Shown: piece after piece, positions 12,451 through 25,458 of the stretch
How the letters are laid out: each line of letters opens with the position of its first letter
Numbering within the stretch: the stretch's first letter is position 1
Origin: Ophiosphaerella korrae
Taxonomy: Eukaryota > Ascomycota > Dothideomycetes > Pleosporales > Phaeosphaeriaceae
NCBI GenBank assembly: GCA_028456385.1
Contig: JALNQF010000018.1
Span: 1-64,000 of the forward strand
Direction: 5' to 3'
Length of the DNA: 64,000 nt
Made by a program: the position numbers and the translations under genes
Notes under the pieces: model-generated
Database searches by the model: none
Seen by the model: only the letters and a program-made list of their open reading frames with translations
What the model was told of the DNA's origin: nothing

Positions 12451-13017
12451 GCTGTTGTAGCCTGCCTGGGGAAAGCCGTAGCCGTCCTGGTTTCCGTACG
12501 GAGAGCCCTGGTGCGAATGCGCATTCAAAGGCTGACCGTCACGGTTCAAAGATGGTACGGTCTGTTCTGGAGAGGGTGTTTTGAACCCTGTGGTCTGACC
12601 GTTGACAGAAGATGCGGCGTACGAAGTAGCAGAACTCGCACTTCCGTTGCCAACAGAGGCAGAACTAATAGAATCTCCGCGAGAGGATGAAGAGTCGGAG
12701 GATGATCTCACGTGTGGCTGGATCTGTGGGAGAGTTGGAAGTCTCTCACTCGATGCAGTGGGCTTAGTCGCGTACTGTGGGTTATACCAGGTATCAACTG
12801 GGCCGCGGGGGTGAACCGACGAAATCGATGGCAGCTCCAGCTTTACGGTATTGTCCGTGTCTTGGGTAAAGGTACGGGTTGAAGACTTGGGAGTATTAGC
12901 GTTGGAGCGGCTCTGCAATAGTGAATTTGCCGATTGTGTGCGCGTAGCCGGCAGGGATAATAAATCAATAGTTGCTATGTTTACCGCGGTCGGGTTCTGT
13001 GGTGCTAGGTTCTTCAC
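12451..13017 (-). other. Open, Ser-rich frame continuous with the stuA start
   Basis: For 189 codons upstream of the chosen stuA ATG the same frame has no stop. It reads as a Ser/Thr/Pro-rich disordered sequence (for example SSSDSSSSRGDSISSASVGN) with coding-like composition. No ATG lies in it; the first upstream stop is just before 13017. It may be 5' UTR, or an N-terminal part of a longer isoform whose start lies in an upstream exon. Confidence 0.4.
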
Positions 13018-13990
13018 CGCAAGTCAGTTGTTTGTGCTCTGCTTGGAGAGGTCGGTTGACTGCAGCGGAAAAGCAAGGAAACGCGTGCAAACAAGGGTGC
13101 AAACGGGCCAGAGGTAAAAAGTTGGGGAAATGACTGGAGCAGACAAGGAAGAATTGAGGATATTGGAGCAGGGTTGTGACGAGGGAGAGCAGGTGGGGTG
13201 CGGGAGAGTTGGGGGTGAGGTGGGATTGACTGACCGAAGAGATTTTGAAGCGGGCCGAAGCAGTGCGGGACGCAATGGACGGCGGATGGGCTAAAACAAG
13301 GTTGAATGCTGCAAACAATGCTAACAAGGCAAAAAGCACGTCGTGAGGTCGTTGCGTTCGTAAGGCGGAAAAGAGGCAGAAGCGGACAGCGCTCTGCAGG
13401 CTCGGTTCCAGAGACGCAGCGGGACTAAGGGACGAAAGCCGGCCGGGAAGAATAGTGGATGGAGACTGCAGCGACCAGACACATGTGCTGTTTGGTCGAG
13501 GTGTGCGTCGTAGTCGTGGGCGGTCGTAACGTCGTTGCGCTCGTCAACTGCGGGCCGGAGGGTATCGATACGACACGACGGGCTAGATGGCGGCGGCGGC
13601 ACGGGCAAAACAGAGCTGCGGCTCACGCGTCAGAGGCAGGCAGGGTGCAGGAGGGCAGCAACGAGGACAATGGCATTGACAGGAAGCCAGGTCTGCACCG
13701 TCTTGGGGGGGAGTAAGACAGGAAAAAAAGCCAGGGCAGGGCCTCTCGCAAACTGCGGGTGGGGAGGCGGAGGTTTAGAGGCGAGGGTGGTTGGGATGTG
13801 ACTTTGATGCTAGCGGGCGCTGGCCAACCAGACGGGGGGAGCGATAGGCGAGCGCACGGGAAACGCTGGGGACAAGGCCGCCTGGCAGAGCAGAGGCGGA
13901 ACGAGGGGACGACAGAGAGAGAAGACAATGAACAGAAAAAGACAGGACTGACCTGGCCCAATTGGTGAGGGCGCGACTCTTTGGGAAGGG

Positions 13991-14047
13991 TGGTTGCGGT
14001 GGTTGCGGTGGTTGCGGTGGTTGTGGTGGTTGTGGTGGTTGGTGGTT
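13991..14047. repeat. Nine-base GGTTGCGGT-type minisatellite
   Basis: Tandem copies of GGTTGCGGT, grading into GGTTGTGGT. All three plus-strand frames are open through it, which explains several spurious glycine/valine frames. Confidence 0.8.
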
Positions 14048-14946
14048 GGATGGATGGTTTGGTGTGGGGAGAAGGGAAGGAAGCGTGGTTCTCGCTCGTC
14101 GGCGATGCTGCAGAGAATGCTGCAGCGCTCGACAGCAGCAGGCAGGCCGCAGCTAAGAGGGCTGACCGAGACAGGCGAGCCGTGCAGGGGCCGAGGGGCA
14201 GTCCGAGGGCAGTGCGTGGGCGGCGTGTTGCAAAGGCTCGACGCTGTCAGTGCGCGGCAAGTGGCTGCTAGCAAGAATGGAAATGAATGAAAGGCTTGGG
14301 GGGGGGGGTTAGTGAAGCTATGCGATGTGCGTGGACGGGCCGGCGCGAGTTCGCAGCAGCAGCAGCAGTCGCAGCAACAGAGCCGGATGCGTCGAGACGG
14401 AGTGGCAGATGCCAGATGCCAGATGCCAGATGCTGCAAGCGCTGGCAAGTGGGTAGTAGACGGATGCTGAGTGTCGCTGTGAAGCTTCTCGACTACATGG
14501 TAGATACTAGATACAGACGACTGGCCGTCTGGGTGGAGACGGCCGCCAGCATTACAGACGACACCCACCCACACCCACCCACTCACAGACGGCTGCGCGC
14601 ACACAATCTAAAATGACTTGGGGGGGGGAGAGGGTCTGCCCAGATGCTGACTGGGCTGATGTATCCAGCATCCTCCAGCGGCGGCAGACCAGGACAGGGA
14701 CGGCGTGAGTGAATGCACCCCGGCACGCTAGCAGGGGGCCTACCGCACAATCTAGTGCGCAGCCTGCACGCAAGCGACCCACCCCCTCCAGCCACCTGAC
14801 GACACGGCACAAAGAAGAGAGCGGCACGGCAGGACCACGATGGACGATGGGCCATCGATCGTGACAAGCAGGCCGTCGAGCACACTGGGCCTTGCCCGGT
14901 GGAGGCAGGGCCCAGGCATGGCAGCGTAGAGCATGTCATTCACTCT

Positions 14947-15002
14947 TTCATTCATCCACCCATCCATCATCCATCCATCCATCCCTGCACCCATCCATTC
15001 AT
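14947..15002. repeat. CATC tetranucleotide repeat
   Basis: Imperfect (CATC)n tract in the stuA upstream region. No gene overlaps it. Confidence 0.8.
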
Positions 15003-16047
15003 CGGCTCACGGAACGGCCAGGCCAGGACTGCCTACGCCGTTCCCCTCCTGGCGGGCGCCTATTTTTGCTCTGCTCTCTCTCTGCTCTGCCAGTGCCCCT
15101 CTGACCTGCTCGGCTGCCTCCCGATAGGGACCGCTCGGCTGAATGCACACGGCCACTGACCGCGGCCGGAGATATTCGACGTGTCGCCGCAAACCTTGTC
15201 GTCTTTTGATAGGGAACAGGCAATCAGCCCGCCCGGCCCATGGATGTTGCGGACGCCGATGGGCCCATGGCAAGTGGCAGGTCACCATCCCAGCGAGCGA
15301 TCGTGTTGAAACACCTGGCTCGCTCGCTCACTAGCTCCAGCTGCACCGCTGTCGCTGCCCTGTCAGCCACCCCGTTTCTGAAACATGCCACTCCGAGCCA
15401 ACTGCCGCGGCCTGCTCTCCTCTTGCCCGCTCCTGCGAACTCAATCCAGCCAGCCAGTTCGACCCTGACCCCCCCCAACACGCCAACCACGCCAACACCG
15501 TCTGCCTGCTCGCTCAGGCTAAATGGCGCCCGCCCAGCACCCGCAGGGATGGGCGGAAAAAACGGACGGCCTCGTCCAAAGCCGCGACCGTGAGCCTGAG
15601 CCTGTGCAACGTGGACCCTCGAGAGAATAGAATGCCCGCCCGCATGGCCTGTCACCAAGACGAGCACCGAGCGACCGTCGCGCGACAAACGTGCCGACAG
15701 TACCACGACGCTGGCCGTGAATGTGGACGCCACCGGCCCTGATAGGACCGCCGCCAGTTGCGGTGTGAGTGATGTGCTGGCCGTGCTAGCCGCTTTGGGC
15801 AGACGTCGTCTGGCCTTGCCCTCAACAGCCATCCGACTGAGGTCGATACCTTCACCCTCCCATCTGGTGCTCTGCGCTCCGTCGTCCACCCATCGTCCAC
15901 CCATTGTCCGTGTGTCGTGTCGCCCTCGCAATCTGCTGCATCCTTCCAGCACCGTGGGCCGCCGTTGCACAGTGACACCGGCCCGTCCATTCTGCCCCGC
16001 TGAAACAGCTGCGCGCACAGTGCAATGCTCCAGCCGCCACTGTCGCC

Positions 16048-16086
16048 TGCCCACTGCCCGCTGCCCACTGCCCACTGCCCACTGCC
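16048..16086. repeat. Seven-base CCCACTG minisatellite
   Basis: About five tandem copies of CCCACTG with one variant (CCCGCTG). It accounts for the repetitive start of a long minus-strand open frame here. Confidence 0.75.
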
Positions 16087-17411
16087 TATCCTTTTTCCTT
16101 ACGGCGCCGTGCAAGTGGCTGAGTGACGACGTTGCCGGTCACGGGACTTGGCATGCGAACCGTGACAGCCTCAATCCAAACTCAAAAAAAAAAAACATCA
16201 TGTCAGCCTGCTGCTACTCGCCCACGCGGGACAGCACATCTCGCCGCTCCACGCGCCAAACCAGCTGTTCGCATCCAATTCGACATGGCCAGCTCCATCA
16301 CATTCCTTCCCATCCAATACTGACCTCCCCCTTCGCCTTGATTTTGCCAACGTGTCGACAAGCCTGCCCGGGCCACTCTGCCTTTGCTCTTTGTGTGACC
16401 AATCCACAGTAGACGCCCCGACAGCAACGCGCCCGTGGCTGCACCACCAGCCGGCGCTCCGATCATCTCGTCATCTTTCATTGACCAAGCTTTGATGCCA
16501 GGAAGCCCTTCCCAAGTCCGTTCTGGTGCCACCAAGGCACAAAGGGCACGGTGCACAACCCCATCGCCAAGGGCCCAGCAAGAGCCCGTGGCCAACAAGC
16601 GACGCGCACAAGTACCACCCCGTACAGGTCTGCTGTAGCAGCGCCCTTCGCGAGAGCCAGTCCCACCATGGTCGCGTGGGCTAAGGTGTCTAGCAAAGCA
16701 TGCACAGGTGAAAATAAACGTGCAGCGCAGCCGGCGCGATGTGGGCGCGGATCGTGGAGAAAGGCCCGCACCCATCTCTCCAGGCCACTTGCTGACCACC
16801 ACCATGCCAACTGTCAAATGGGCTACCATGAGAGCTGCCATGCATGCGCGTTTCTGACTGAGACTCTCCAAGCACATGGCGGGCAATCCTCTTCTCAGCT
16901 ATTCTCAGCTATCGGACGACAGGCTCCCACTCGCAACTCGAACACATTGTTTCCGCAAAGTGTCCACGCGGTGGGGCCTGTGCACGCTCTTGTCCAACAC
17001 AAAGGGAAGGCCAATCTAGAATCGGAACCCTTGGAACGATCCGCATCCCTATGAGGAAATTGACCCTCGTAATTTGCACCACTTGCCCGCTCTGCCGTCC
17101 GAATGGAGCCGCTCTGGAGATGAAGGCAAAACAATCACGAATTCCAGAACGCCAAACGTTGGCTGCTCAGCTGCAATCCATCCACGGGCGTTCCTGCAGC
17201 TGTGAGGCAATCCCGCAATACGGGCCATGCTTGAGTGCCCTCTGCCCATTGATTGGACAGGTCTTGCATGCACTTACCCGCTCTCTGCATATGCATGTGA
17301 GCGTCCCCACCAGCCCGTTAAGCTCGAGCCTCCCCGTCTCGCCCAGGATGGGGTACGCGAAGCTTCATCGCTGTTTACAAGGTGTTGCACAGGACGATCT
17401 ATTTTCAAGTT

Positions 17412-17412
17412 G

Positions 17413-17439
<27 letters not shown>
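17412..17439. repeat. CA dinucleotide microsatellite
   Basis: (CA)n tract of about 14 units in the gene-poor stretch. Confidence 0.85.
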
Positions 17440-17443
<4 letters not shown>

Positions 17444-20037
17444 TCAAGGCACACATGTTTGAGCCCGTTCCCCACCTCGCCTTACTCATCGATTTTATTT
17501 TATTTTTCCATTTCTGGCAGAAGATTGACAAGCCCCGCGTGCCCCCCCGTCGGATCATTCAGATACCTGTGCCGCTGCGAATCACCGCTGGACACGTCAG
17601 GAGCCGTTATCGGGTCTCGATGGGGCAAGCAAGCCACGACCGCTCCTTGCATCCCAAAACAGCTCGTGAGGTATTCAAGCCCCGTCTCTGATTGGTGCGT
17701 CGCATAGGACGTATGGCGGCGCTGACCGGTGCTACTTACCCTGTAGATTTTCCGCCCCACCGCTTGCCATCTCACCTCATGCTCAGTGGTCCATTCGCTT
17801 GCCGCAGCATTTTCTAGCGCAATTGGACGAACTCCAGATGCTTTTCGATGGCCTCAACAGACTTCAGGGACAACCCATTGAAGTGAGGGGGTCATCTTCC
17901 GGGTTGCGGGTTCCCCGTTAACAACAACTTTATCCTTCAATCGCCAAAGCTTTGACTTCTTCACCGCTCTTCTATCCCCGTAACTTTGTTGCAACTATCA
18001 ACAGGTACGGATGGAGCAATCAAGGGGTCTATACCATGTAGAGAAAGCCGGGGTTGGGTAAGACCGGCTCTTTCGCGACCTGCCAACGCCGTTGGTCTGC
18101 AGGCTTCTCCCCTTTTTCGTGATGTGGCTGTCTCGAAGTACCGGCATAACTCTGGACAGTTGAATGTTTGAAACCACGAGCCGGACACGCTTATCGGCAT
18201 CCGCTGCAATGCAGCATCTTGATGGCGCCCACAAGCACGCTGCGAGCAGCAGAGCCGCTGAGCCGCTTGCCTTTACAGCGCATTCGCTTCCGTCTCCCGC
18301 AAGCACGCACGACATACCTACTTGCATCACTTTGCGTGTTTTAGCTGTTGTTACATCAGGGGGACACTGCAGACGGCCGCACTGCTAACAAGCAACATTG
18401 CGTAGTTAGGCCCGCCTAGCAATGCTTCTCCCAGGGGTTCTGTCTTTACAATTAAGTAGCCGGGCCCAAGATCTGCATCAGGCAGGTAATAGGTGCAAAC
18501 ATGCGTTCTAAGGAAAGTCTCAGCGCAAATATATCACTGTACTTGGGGTAACCCATGTGTGCGCGCACTTCAGCCTGCCGCACATTGCCTTCACATAGTA
18601 CGCACATGTCAAATCTGAGAGCCAGTCCTGTGGATCACGATGACCCGGTAATGCGACTACGGATAGGCGGCTGGATGGATATGCATCCTCTCGATTTAAC
18701 AGAAACTGCCGTCATGCTCAAAGTAGAAAAACTCACCACCAATATCCACTTTGGCGTCCAGGCGAGCTCACCCCATTCACACATCCAACACTATCCACCT
18801 AATCAAGAGAATTACCCCATCTAAATCATATTTTTGTCAATCTTTATTATCTCGAAAATGCCACTTAGGCGAAAACCGATCCGACACAGTGGTAGATGGC
18901 GGCTGGATAAGTCGACGGATCAATCCACTCAATATCGCTTGAATCCTTCAATATGGAAATCAATCGTCCGGTCCAGTCCCTACGCCCGTTCCGTCGCAGG
19001 ATCGATAACCGTGCAACAAACACAGCCCCCATCCTTTTTTTTTTTTTCACTCAATACTATGTTAGTCACGTAATAGCGATCCTAGTTGAAGAGCTTATGC
19101 CAAGCCTGTTTCTGGCAATCATTCTGCCGCAGTTAAGTCTATGCGATCGGACTACGTGCCGAATCCAACATGTTATGGCGCTACACGAACGCCCAAATAC
19201 TTACTGACAAGTTTGTAATGCTAAACATGCGTCGACTAGATACGGTTCGTTTAACCGTCTCCACCTGAAGATTTCACATGTAATCCATCCTACACTTGGT
19301 GGGCTACAGCGGGAACGTGCCCGACCAGCCACCCTTGAGTTCCATGGGGTGGTTGGGAAAGTATGAAAATCTCTGCACGCATGAACCGAGATATACCGTT
19401 AACCGGATACCCAAGCCGCTGTAGACGCAGTGTGGTCTGTTCCAACACTGATGTCGACAGGCCGTGATGGTTGGCAGTCCATGTATAGATGAACCATGTT
19501 CAATGCCTCGGCCACCCCTCTCGGGGCGTCTTTCGGTCTCACCTGAGTTCTCACAACACAACCTTGCCAGATTCAATCCCGCACGAACGGCTGATGTGCT
19601 TTTCCATGTATTCGTCGTGCTGGTCAAGGCGCTCTCCATCCAACTCGTTACGAACCTGTGACCGGTTCGAGTCGAGACCACACATACAAAGCCTGTCGTC
19701 ACGCGCCCCAGCTCCGCAATCGATATCCCTAGCTGCCGCACTCGGCTATTCCCCTCTCCCACCAGACAATGCCCAAGTGAAACACAATTAAACGAGTCCC
19801 CCATCTCCCGCATTCCAAGCGATAGTTCGCAGCACGCATGTCTATCAGACACTCCCTGTTTCAAACTCTCCCCAGGATTATGGCCCGGCCTGCCGAGTAA
19901 TGGCCTTGCGTCTGATCGCCTGGTGCATGTTTGCCTGGGAGCAAGTCGCACCTGCATCGGCTGCGCGAACGGTCCGTCGTGCAGGTGCGTCATGCGAACG
20001 GGCTGGGTTGCGCTTCGTGTTGCATGTATGCACCTGA

Positions 20038-20079
20038 TCATCATCATCATCATCAACCACCACCACCACCACCACAACA
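20038..20079. repeat. CAT/CAC trinucleotide repeat
   Basis: (CAT)n followed by (CAC)n and AAC units. No gene supported around it. Confidence 0.8.
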
Positions 20080-21263
20080 ACAATCCGTTCCTGCCTGTAA
20101 CTTTAACCGCCGAACAAATCGATATATCAAAAGGTAAGATGTATTGCTGTTGTTGCGCGCTTTTGTTGCGCACTACGATCCTTTTTGCTGGGCCCCGTGC
20201 TATTCCTGCGCCCTCGGTCTCCGAAATGGGAGTCGTATATGACGGCTGGAGGAGGGGGGCTAGGTCGCTTGCATGTCTGGCTGCGATCGCGGCTACATAA
20301 TCGTCGAGTTGTGCGACGAATGTGTGCGCGCTGGCCTTGTGCAGTGAGGTGAAGTGAAGTCCCGCGTATAAGTCATGTGGGCTCGTCGATTCTGGCCGCG
20401 GAGTGAGGGGGGGGGAGGGGAAATCGAGTATGGCCGTAGCCTACGAATTAGAATCGCACACGCTTGGCCCTAGGTAAGGATTCGGATTAGGGAGTGGTGG
20501 TAGGGATATGGGGAAGGTTTGAGTATCTATCATTGAACTATTATGTTGTGGCGAGTTTGAGGGGAGGGGATTATCCAAAAGATTTGTCCAGGTATGAAGG
20601 TTGAAAGTCGACAGGGAAGACTTGTATGGGTGTGGATGGTAGTTATGCAAGCATGAGTAGAGAGTACCTTGGGCATTTGATACTTGTTATGCTTTACGCA
20701 GTCAATTTACCTTTTTGACGAAACCGGCAAGCGGATGCCAAATAGACGATGTTTTCTGGTTAGGAGATGCCTGCTACCTATATAGATGCGTTGTGTACAA
20801 TGATTGATGGCTAGCAAACTGCATAACAATCCGATTGCACGTAAGATAGAGGGCGGTCTGGAATCCCACCACCCTTTATATCCTTTGGACAAATATGATA
20901 GACAAGGATATTGGGGCCGTAAACTCTGTTTAGCAAGTATATATGTAGACCTGGGCAATTTTGTGCTAGTACATTCTTGCGGCTTATTTACTTTTTTTTT
21001 TTCCCGTCGTCTCTACTGGACCAAATATTCGTAAATACGTCCCAAAAGTCCGGGCTTCAATTTGGGAGGTATTTATTCCGCTGTGTACCAAGCTTAGGAA
21101 AATGAGGACTCATATGTGGTCCTTTGGCCTCAGGGCCTACCTGGACTTTTTATCTGATAGTAGGAGTAGAGCTACAATACAAGTAGCGATGTAAGGAATC
21201 TAACCAAGATTAAACATCCCCTCACCAAGGGTAGCTATTCCAACACCCAGGTAGTTTTTTTAG

Positions 21264-21268
<5 letters not shown>

Positions 21269-21305
<37 letters not shown>
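21269..21305. repeat. A37 homopolymer
   Basis: A 37-base A tract preceded by short T runs, in AT-rich sequence. It could be the tail of a degraded retroposon, but no reverse-transcriptase or SINE-like sequence is recognisable upstream. Confidence 0.8.
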
Positions 21306-21307
<2 letters not shown>

Positions 21308-22036
21308 TTCCATAATAGACAAACTTTTCTATCACTGATTACATCCTGGCCTTATTCACACCCCAGGCTTAGTAGTACATAGCCGAATAAGTTTCCCTCA
21401 ATTCAGTCAGAACAAACATACTCGCCACGATTAAACACTAGCAACAAAACAGATATACTTGCCATAACGATGGCACTTAATTCTATTGCCATTAACAAGC
21501 GGATCATCTCGTTCGGCGATACAGCAACTAATACTCAAAAACGCCCATAAACCCCCCCCCCCCCTAACAACAACAACACCATCAAACCAAGCGCTCGTAT
21601 ACCGTCTTTGCCATGCCGTTGAGAGAAAGAGACTATACATTGCTAGCAAAATGTGGCGAAGCGCGTGACTGTCTCTCCGCGATGCACTGTAGATTATATA
21701 TGCGGTCCTCCAGGGTTGAGATTTGCTAGCAGGCCTTGCACTCTGGCCAAATCGCCGGGCGTTGTCACGCGTGCGTGTTATCTTCTACGCTTGCTTGCCA
21801 GCACGCCCGCTGGGAAAATATATGCCGCGATGCACAAAGCTGCTGCTGGGATTTTGCGTGCACGGCAATCTGAACGTGGATGTAGCTCCCAAATCACCAT
21901 TACCAAAGACCGCAACCGCACGCATAAAAAAAAAAAAACATACATAGCATTCAATCATACTCATATTCGCCCCTAACCCCACGTATCGTACAAACCCCAA
22001 CTTGAATTTCCTAAACTAATGCGGGCAAATCCAGTT

Positions 22037-25000
22037 CTACTGCGTTACAGCCCTCAGCCCCTGCAACACCAGGCCAAACATCACACCCCTGGCCACCCGC
22101 GGCTCTTGCAAACAATCCACAACGCGCCCCACGGCCTCGCCGCTCGCCCCTTGTCCCATGACACTCGCCAACGCAGTCGGCACGCCGCGCTCAATCGCGA
22201 CTTTCCTCGCGCGCACCCTTTGATCCTCCCTCTCCGCATCACTCATTTCCTCCGGCCACGCCGCGCGCTCGGCGTCGGTTGGTAAACTGTTTGCGCGGAT
22301 GGTGCGGACGAAGTGGGCAATGCCGACGTCTGCGGAGGCGCTGTCGAGCGAGGATTGGAGCAGGGTTTGGATGGATGATAGCTGGGGGTTTGCGGGGCGG
22401 GTGAGGAAGGATTTTGCGGCGGAGAGGAGGGTGAGGCGGAGGGTCCAGGCGGAGGAGAGGGTATAGAGTTGGGTGAGGAGGGCGAAGAAGAGGTCGATTA
22501 GGACGGTTGTTTCGGGGAGGGAGAGGGGGGCGTGGGTGATGATGGTGGTGGTGGTGGTGGTGGTAGAGGATGAGATAGGGATGGGGTTGGTGTGGTGGGA
22601 GGAGGTGTGTGCGTGTGTTTTGGGTGGGATAGGGTCGCGCGAGGTGTAGTCGTCGGGGATTTCGCTGGGCATTGGGGGGAGGTTGATTAGTTGGTCGCCG
22701 CCCATGACGGGGCTTAGGTCGACGCTTTCGCGCACGCTGGGTGCGCGGCTATTACTGCGAGAGCCATATCGTGATGATCTGCCGGAGCGTTTACCGTCGC
22801 CGTCGGGGTTGTAGGAGGGTCGGCGTTCCATGGGAGCTTCGCGTTGGGGTTGCTGATCGATGACAGGCGAGTGGGCTGATTCCGTTGATGTACGCTTCGT
22901 GGCGACGAGGGATAGAGTACTCTCGGAGCGGATGTGTGTTGGTAGCTCGGAGACAGTAGACTCTGCTCTACTGTGTCGTGTTTGAATGGGCGGTGTAGAT
23001 GTGGATGTACGACTTAGACTCGGACTGTCGCTTGGTGGTGTGCTGGCGTTAGCTGCATTTGTGATGGTATCGCGGTGCTTCTTTCCTCCTAGTGGAGTTG
23101 TTACACTGCCTAGGACACCTGTGACGCCGCCGAACAAGGCCTTCCCGCCTCCAGCGACCTCTTTTGGAGCCTTTGTTAAGACATCGATCATGCCTTTACC
23201 CATGGTGTCGAATGTCTGGCCTGCCCAGCCGATACCTGGAAATCCACCACCAGGCGTCTTGCCAGAACCCACCTCCTTCTCAAGAAAGCGTTTCATGCCT
23301 TCGCTTTCGGCAAGAGGCTTGTATTTGACTGCATCGTTCAGGTATCTCTCAAGCTCTCCTCTTAGCGAAGCTTTGGTGTGGCCTTTCCATGGTGGTAATG
23401 TTGCATGTGCTTCGTTGAACCCAGCGGTGCCAGTGATGGCAGCGATACGACGAATAACTTCATGCAAGGTTTCAAACTCGGTATATTTCCTTGCTGTCAT
23501 CCATCCCGAATGATGGTGTGCCTTGGGTTCGATCTGGATCAGGTACTCAATGTTTGGCCGGTTTTTGATGGTTCCCTTTTCTCCAGGAACACTGTCATCA
23601 AAGATTGACATTGTTGCATTGTGGAGTGTGAGCGGTGGTGGCCTTTCGACAGGTGGGGGATTTTCGAGAAGCGCTGTTGGTGGATTGTTAGGGAGTAGCT
23701 GGTCGAAGTTTGTGAAGGCCCTCTTCACTTCCTGCTTGGGCTCCTCAGGCGGCTCGAGTGCTGGTGTCGCCTCTGCTAAAGGTCGTGCTGAAATTCCTGA
23801 TGTAGCCATATCTATCGTCTCCGACTCGCCAAGTGTCTCGCTCTGAGAAGATGTGGGTGTCACTATTCCATGGGTTGTGCTTTCTGACTGAGCGTCGCTG
23901 AGTATTGATGTAGACATGCTCTGTTGTTGTTGTTTTAGGCGATTCGAGTCTTCCTCGGCAATCATCTGGCTTAGCCGTTTCGCTTCTTGCATAGCTTCAT
24001 CCATGGCGTCCTGAGCCCTGCTCACCACGCGTTTGTGTTCTCGCCTTTCCGGCGAGTTTACGTCTTCAGAGGCCCTCTCCTCTCGCTTCTTATTCTGGAG
24101 CTTCGCAGAGCCCTCAACGCCTGCGTCGATGGCATTTAGGAGCTCCGGCTCACCGTCTTCCAGGAGGTGCAGAATCCAGCCATTGATCCATTCGGGTTTG
24201 GCGCAACTCGTGACAATCATTTCGAGGATGACCTTTGCAAGTATTTGGTGAAGAAATACACGAGCAGGCAGGCAATTATAGGTTTTGTGCTCGAGATAGT
24301 TCTGCAGAATATCCTCGGCGGCTACACTAAATTGCTGCATTTGGTAGCTGGGGTCAAGGATGTTGGCCAGGGTGCTGTCGCGCTTCATCTTGAGGTAGAT
24401 GTCTACGGCTTCAGTGGCAGTATCACCAGGGGAGGCGGTGATGGCAGCCGCGAGCTCCTGCAGCATGATGATCATAAAGGAGGAGGAGCGGGTTACAAAG
24501 TCAACGAAGCTGTCAGCCGGCCGCTTGCGAGAGAGATGAGCAGAAATAGACAGGATAAAAGCAGTCAGAGTCTGGCGGCACGCTTTGGGGAACGACTCTT
24601 CGGCCGGCAGTACAGGAGCGTACCACCACCTGTATTGCATTAGACCAAACTACCATGACGGCTATGGTGGCGAGGACATACTTGACATAGTCCCGAATAA
24701 TGGCATCCGTGAGCTCCGTCAGAGCAGCGGCCGTCTCGGGCCTGAAGTCTGAGAAGTCGAGGGGCTTGCCCGAGTACAGCTTGAGGGAGAGGTCAGACTT
24801 GTCGTCTTGGCCCTCGTCCTGCTCCTTCTCCTTCTCTTTCTCCTTGGCGTCTCGCCAGTCCAGCACCCGCCGCGCGACCTCTGCGCCCAATTCACGTCGG
24901 CGAGTCTCGGTGGTTTGGCCTGTCTTTGCATCTTGTGTGCTGTTGCTTCCTTCCCATGTTGCGTGTAGCACCACGCCGCCCACCACGCCGATCAGAACAA

Positions 25001-25214
25001 GGCCTACGCGGCCGAGGATGAGATATGTGCCTGCACTCAGCCCAACAAGACACGCGCCCAGCGTCTCGTTGCTTGCCGTCGCCAGGAACCGCAGCGCATG
25101 GTCCGTCAGCGCCTTGATTTCTATCAGTGGCGCATCCTGTCGTGGCTCCTGGACATGTGGCTTCTCGATATCGGAGTCGCGCGGATCTGGAGGTGCCTTC
25201 GCAGCGTCGGCCAT
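22037..25214 (-). CDS. Membrane-anchored sorting nexin (PXA, PX and nexin-C domains)
   Basis: Proteins of this layout act at endosome, vacuole or ER contact membranes through phosphoinositide binding and membrane anchoring. Exon 1 (25214-24682) joins exon 2 (24629-22037) across a 52-nt intron (GTATGT to ACAG), giving 1,041 residues. Features: an N-terminal hydrophobic hairpin (about residues 48-85), a PXA domain (about 125-300, reading WWYAPVLPAEESFP and later PEWINGWILHLLEDGEPELL), a Ser-rich linker, a PX domain (about 530-625, with ARKYTEFETLHEVI and LPPWKGHTKASLRGELERYL), another disordered linker, and a nexin-C region (about 880-1000). The gene is head-to-head with the thioesterase gene, 244 bp apart. 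It is probably the fungal counterpart of SNX13/14/25-type nexins; the RGS domain seems to be missing. Confidence 0.88.
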
Positions 25215-25458
25215 GTTGGTGTACAGGCGACCATGGAAGCGTCAGGTCTGGCGAGAGAAGAGCAGCTCAGCTTCAACGTGGCGCTAAATCCTCCTGTCGC
25301 TGCCGTACATTTGGTTTCATGCTGAACGTCGTCGCCGATCTCTCTCTCGGCCAATTGTTTCCCCGACCCGCCATCTGGGGCAACCATCGAATTTATGAAA
25401 CCCATGGCTTCCTTATCCCTCTCCCACCAATTGGTCACACACAACCACAATTGCAGCC
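25215..25458. promoter_or_regulatory. Shared 244-bp bidirectional promoter region
   Basis: The start codons of the sorting nexin (minus) and the thioesterase (plus) are 244 bp apart and point away from each other, so both promoters and 5' leaders must lie here. No specific operator is identified. Confidence 0.6.

Larger units (their letters stand above)
13018..22036. other. About 9 kb without a supported gene
   Basis: This stretch separates stuA from the sorting nexin gene. Its left 3 kb is GC-rich and, on the stuA strand, pyrimidine-rich, and may hold the stuA leader and promoter. Many frames of 60-296 codons exist on both strands, but they are low-complexity, overlap simple repeats and show no recognisable domain. 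The part from about 20.4 to 22.0 kb is more AT-rich and includes a poly-A tract. A non-coding RNA or a small unrecognised gene cannot be excluded. Confidence 0.5.

Noticed and set aside
12965..13339. 124-codon minus-strand frame with a signal-peptide-like start
   Set aside because: It begins at GTG, is a translation of pyrimidine-rich DNA upstream of stuA, and looks like leader sequence.
15224..16114. 296-codon minus-strand frame
   Set aside because: Its start is made of the CCCACTG minisatellite and the rest has no domain; the GC-rich region keeps several frames open by chance.
19304..20173. 289-codon minus-strand frame
   Set aside because: It contains tryptophan and methionine runs from CAC/CAT repeats and shows no family signature.
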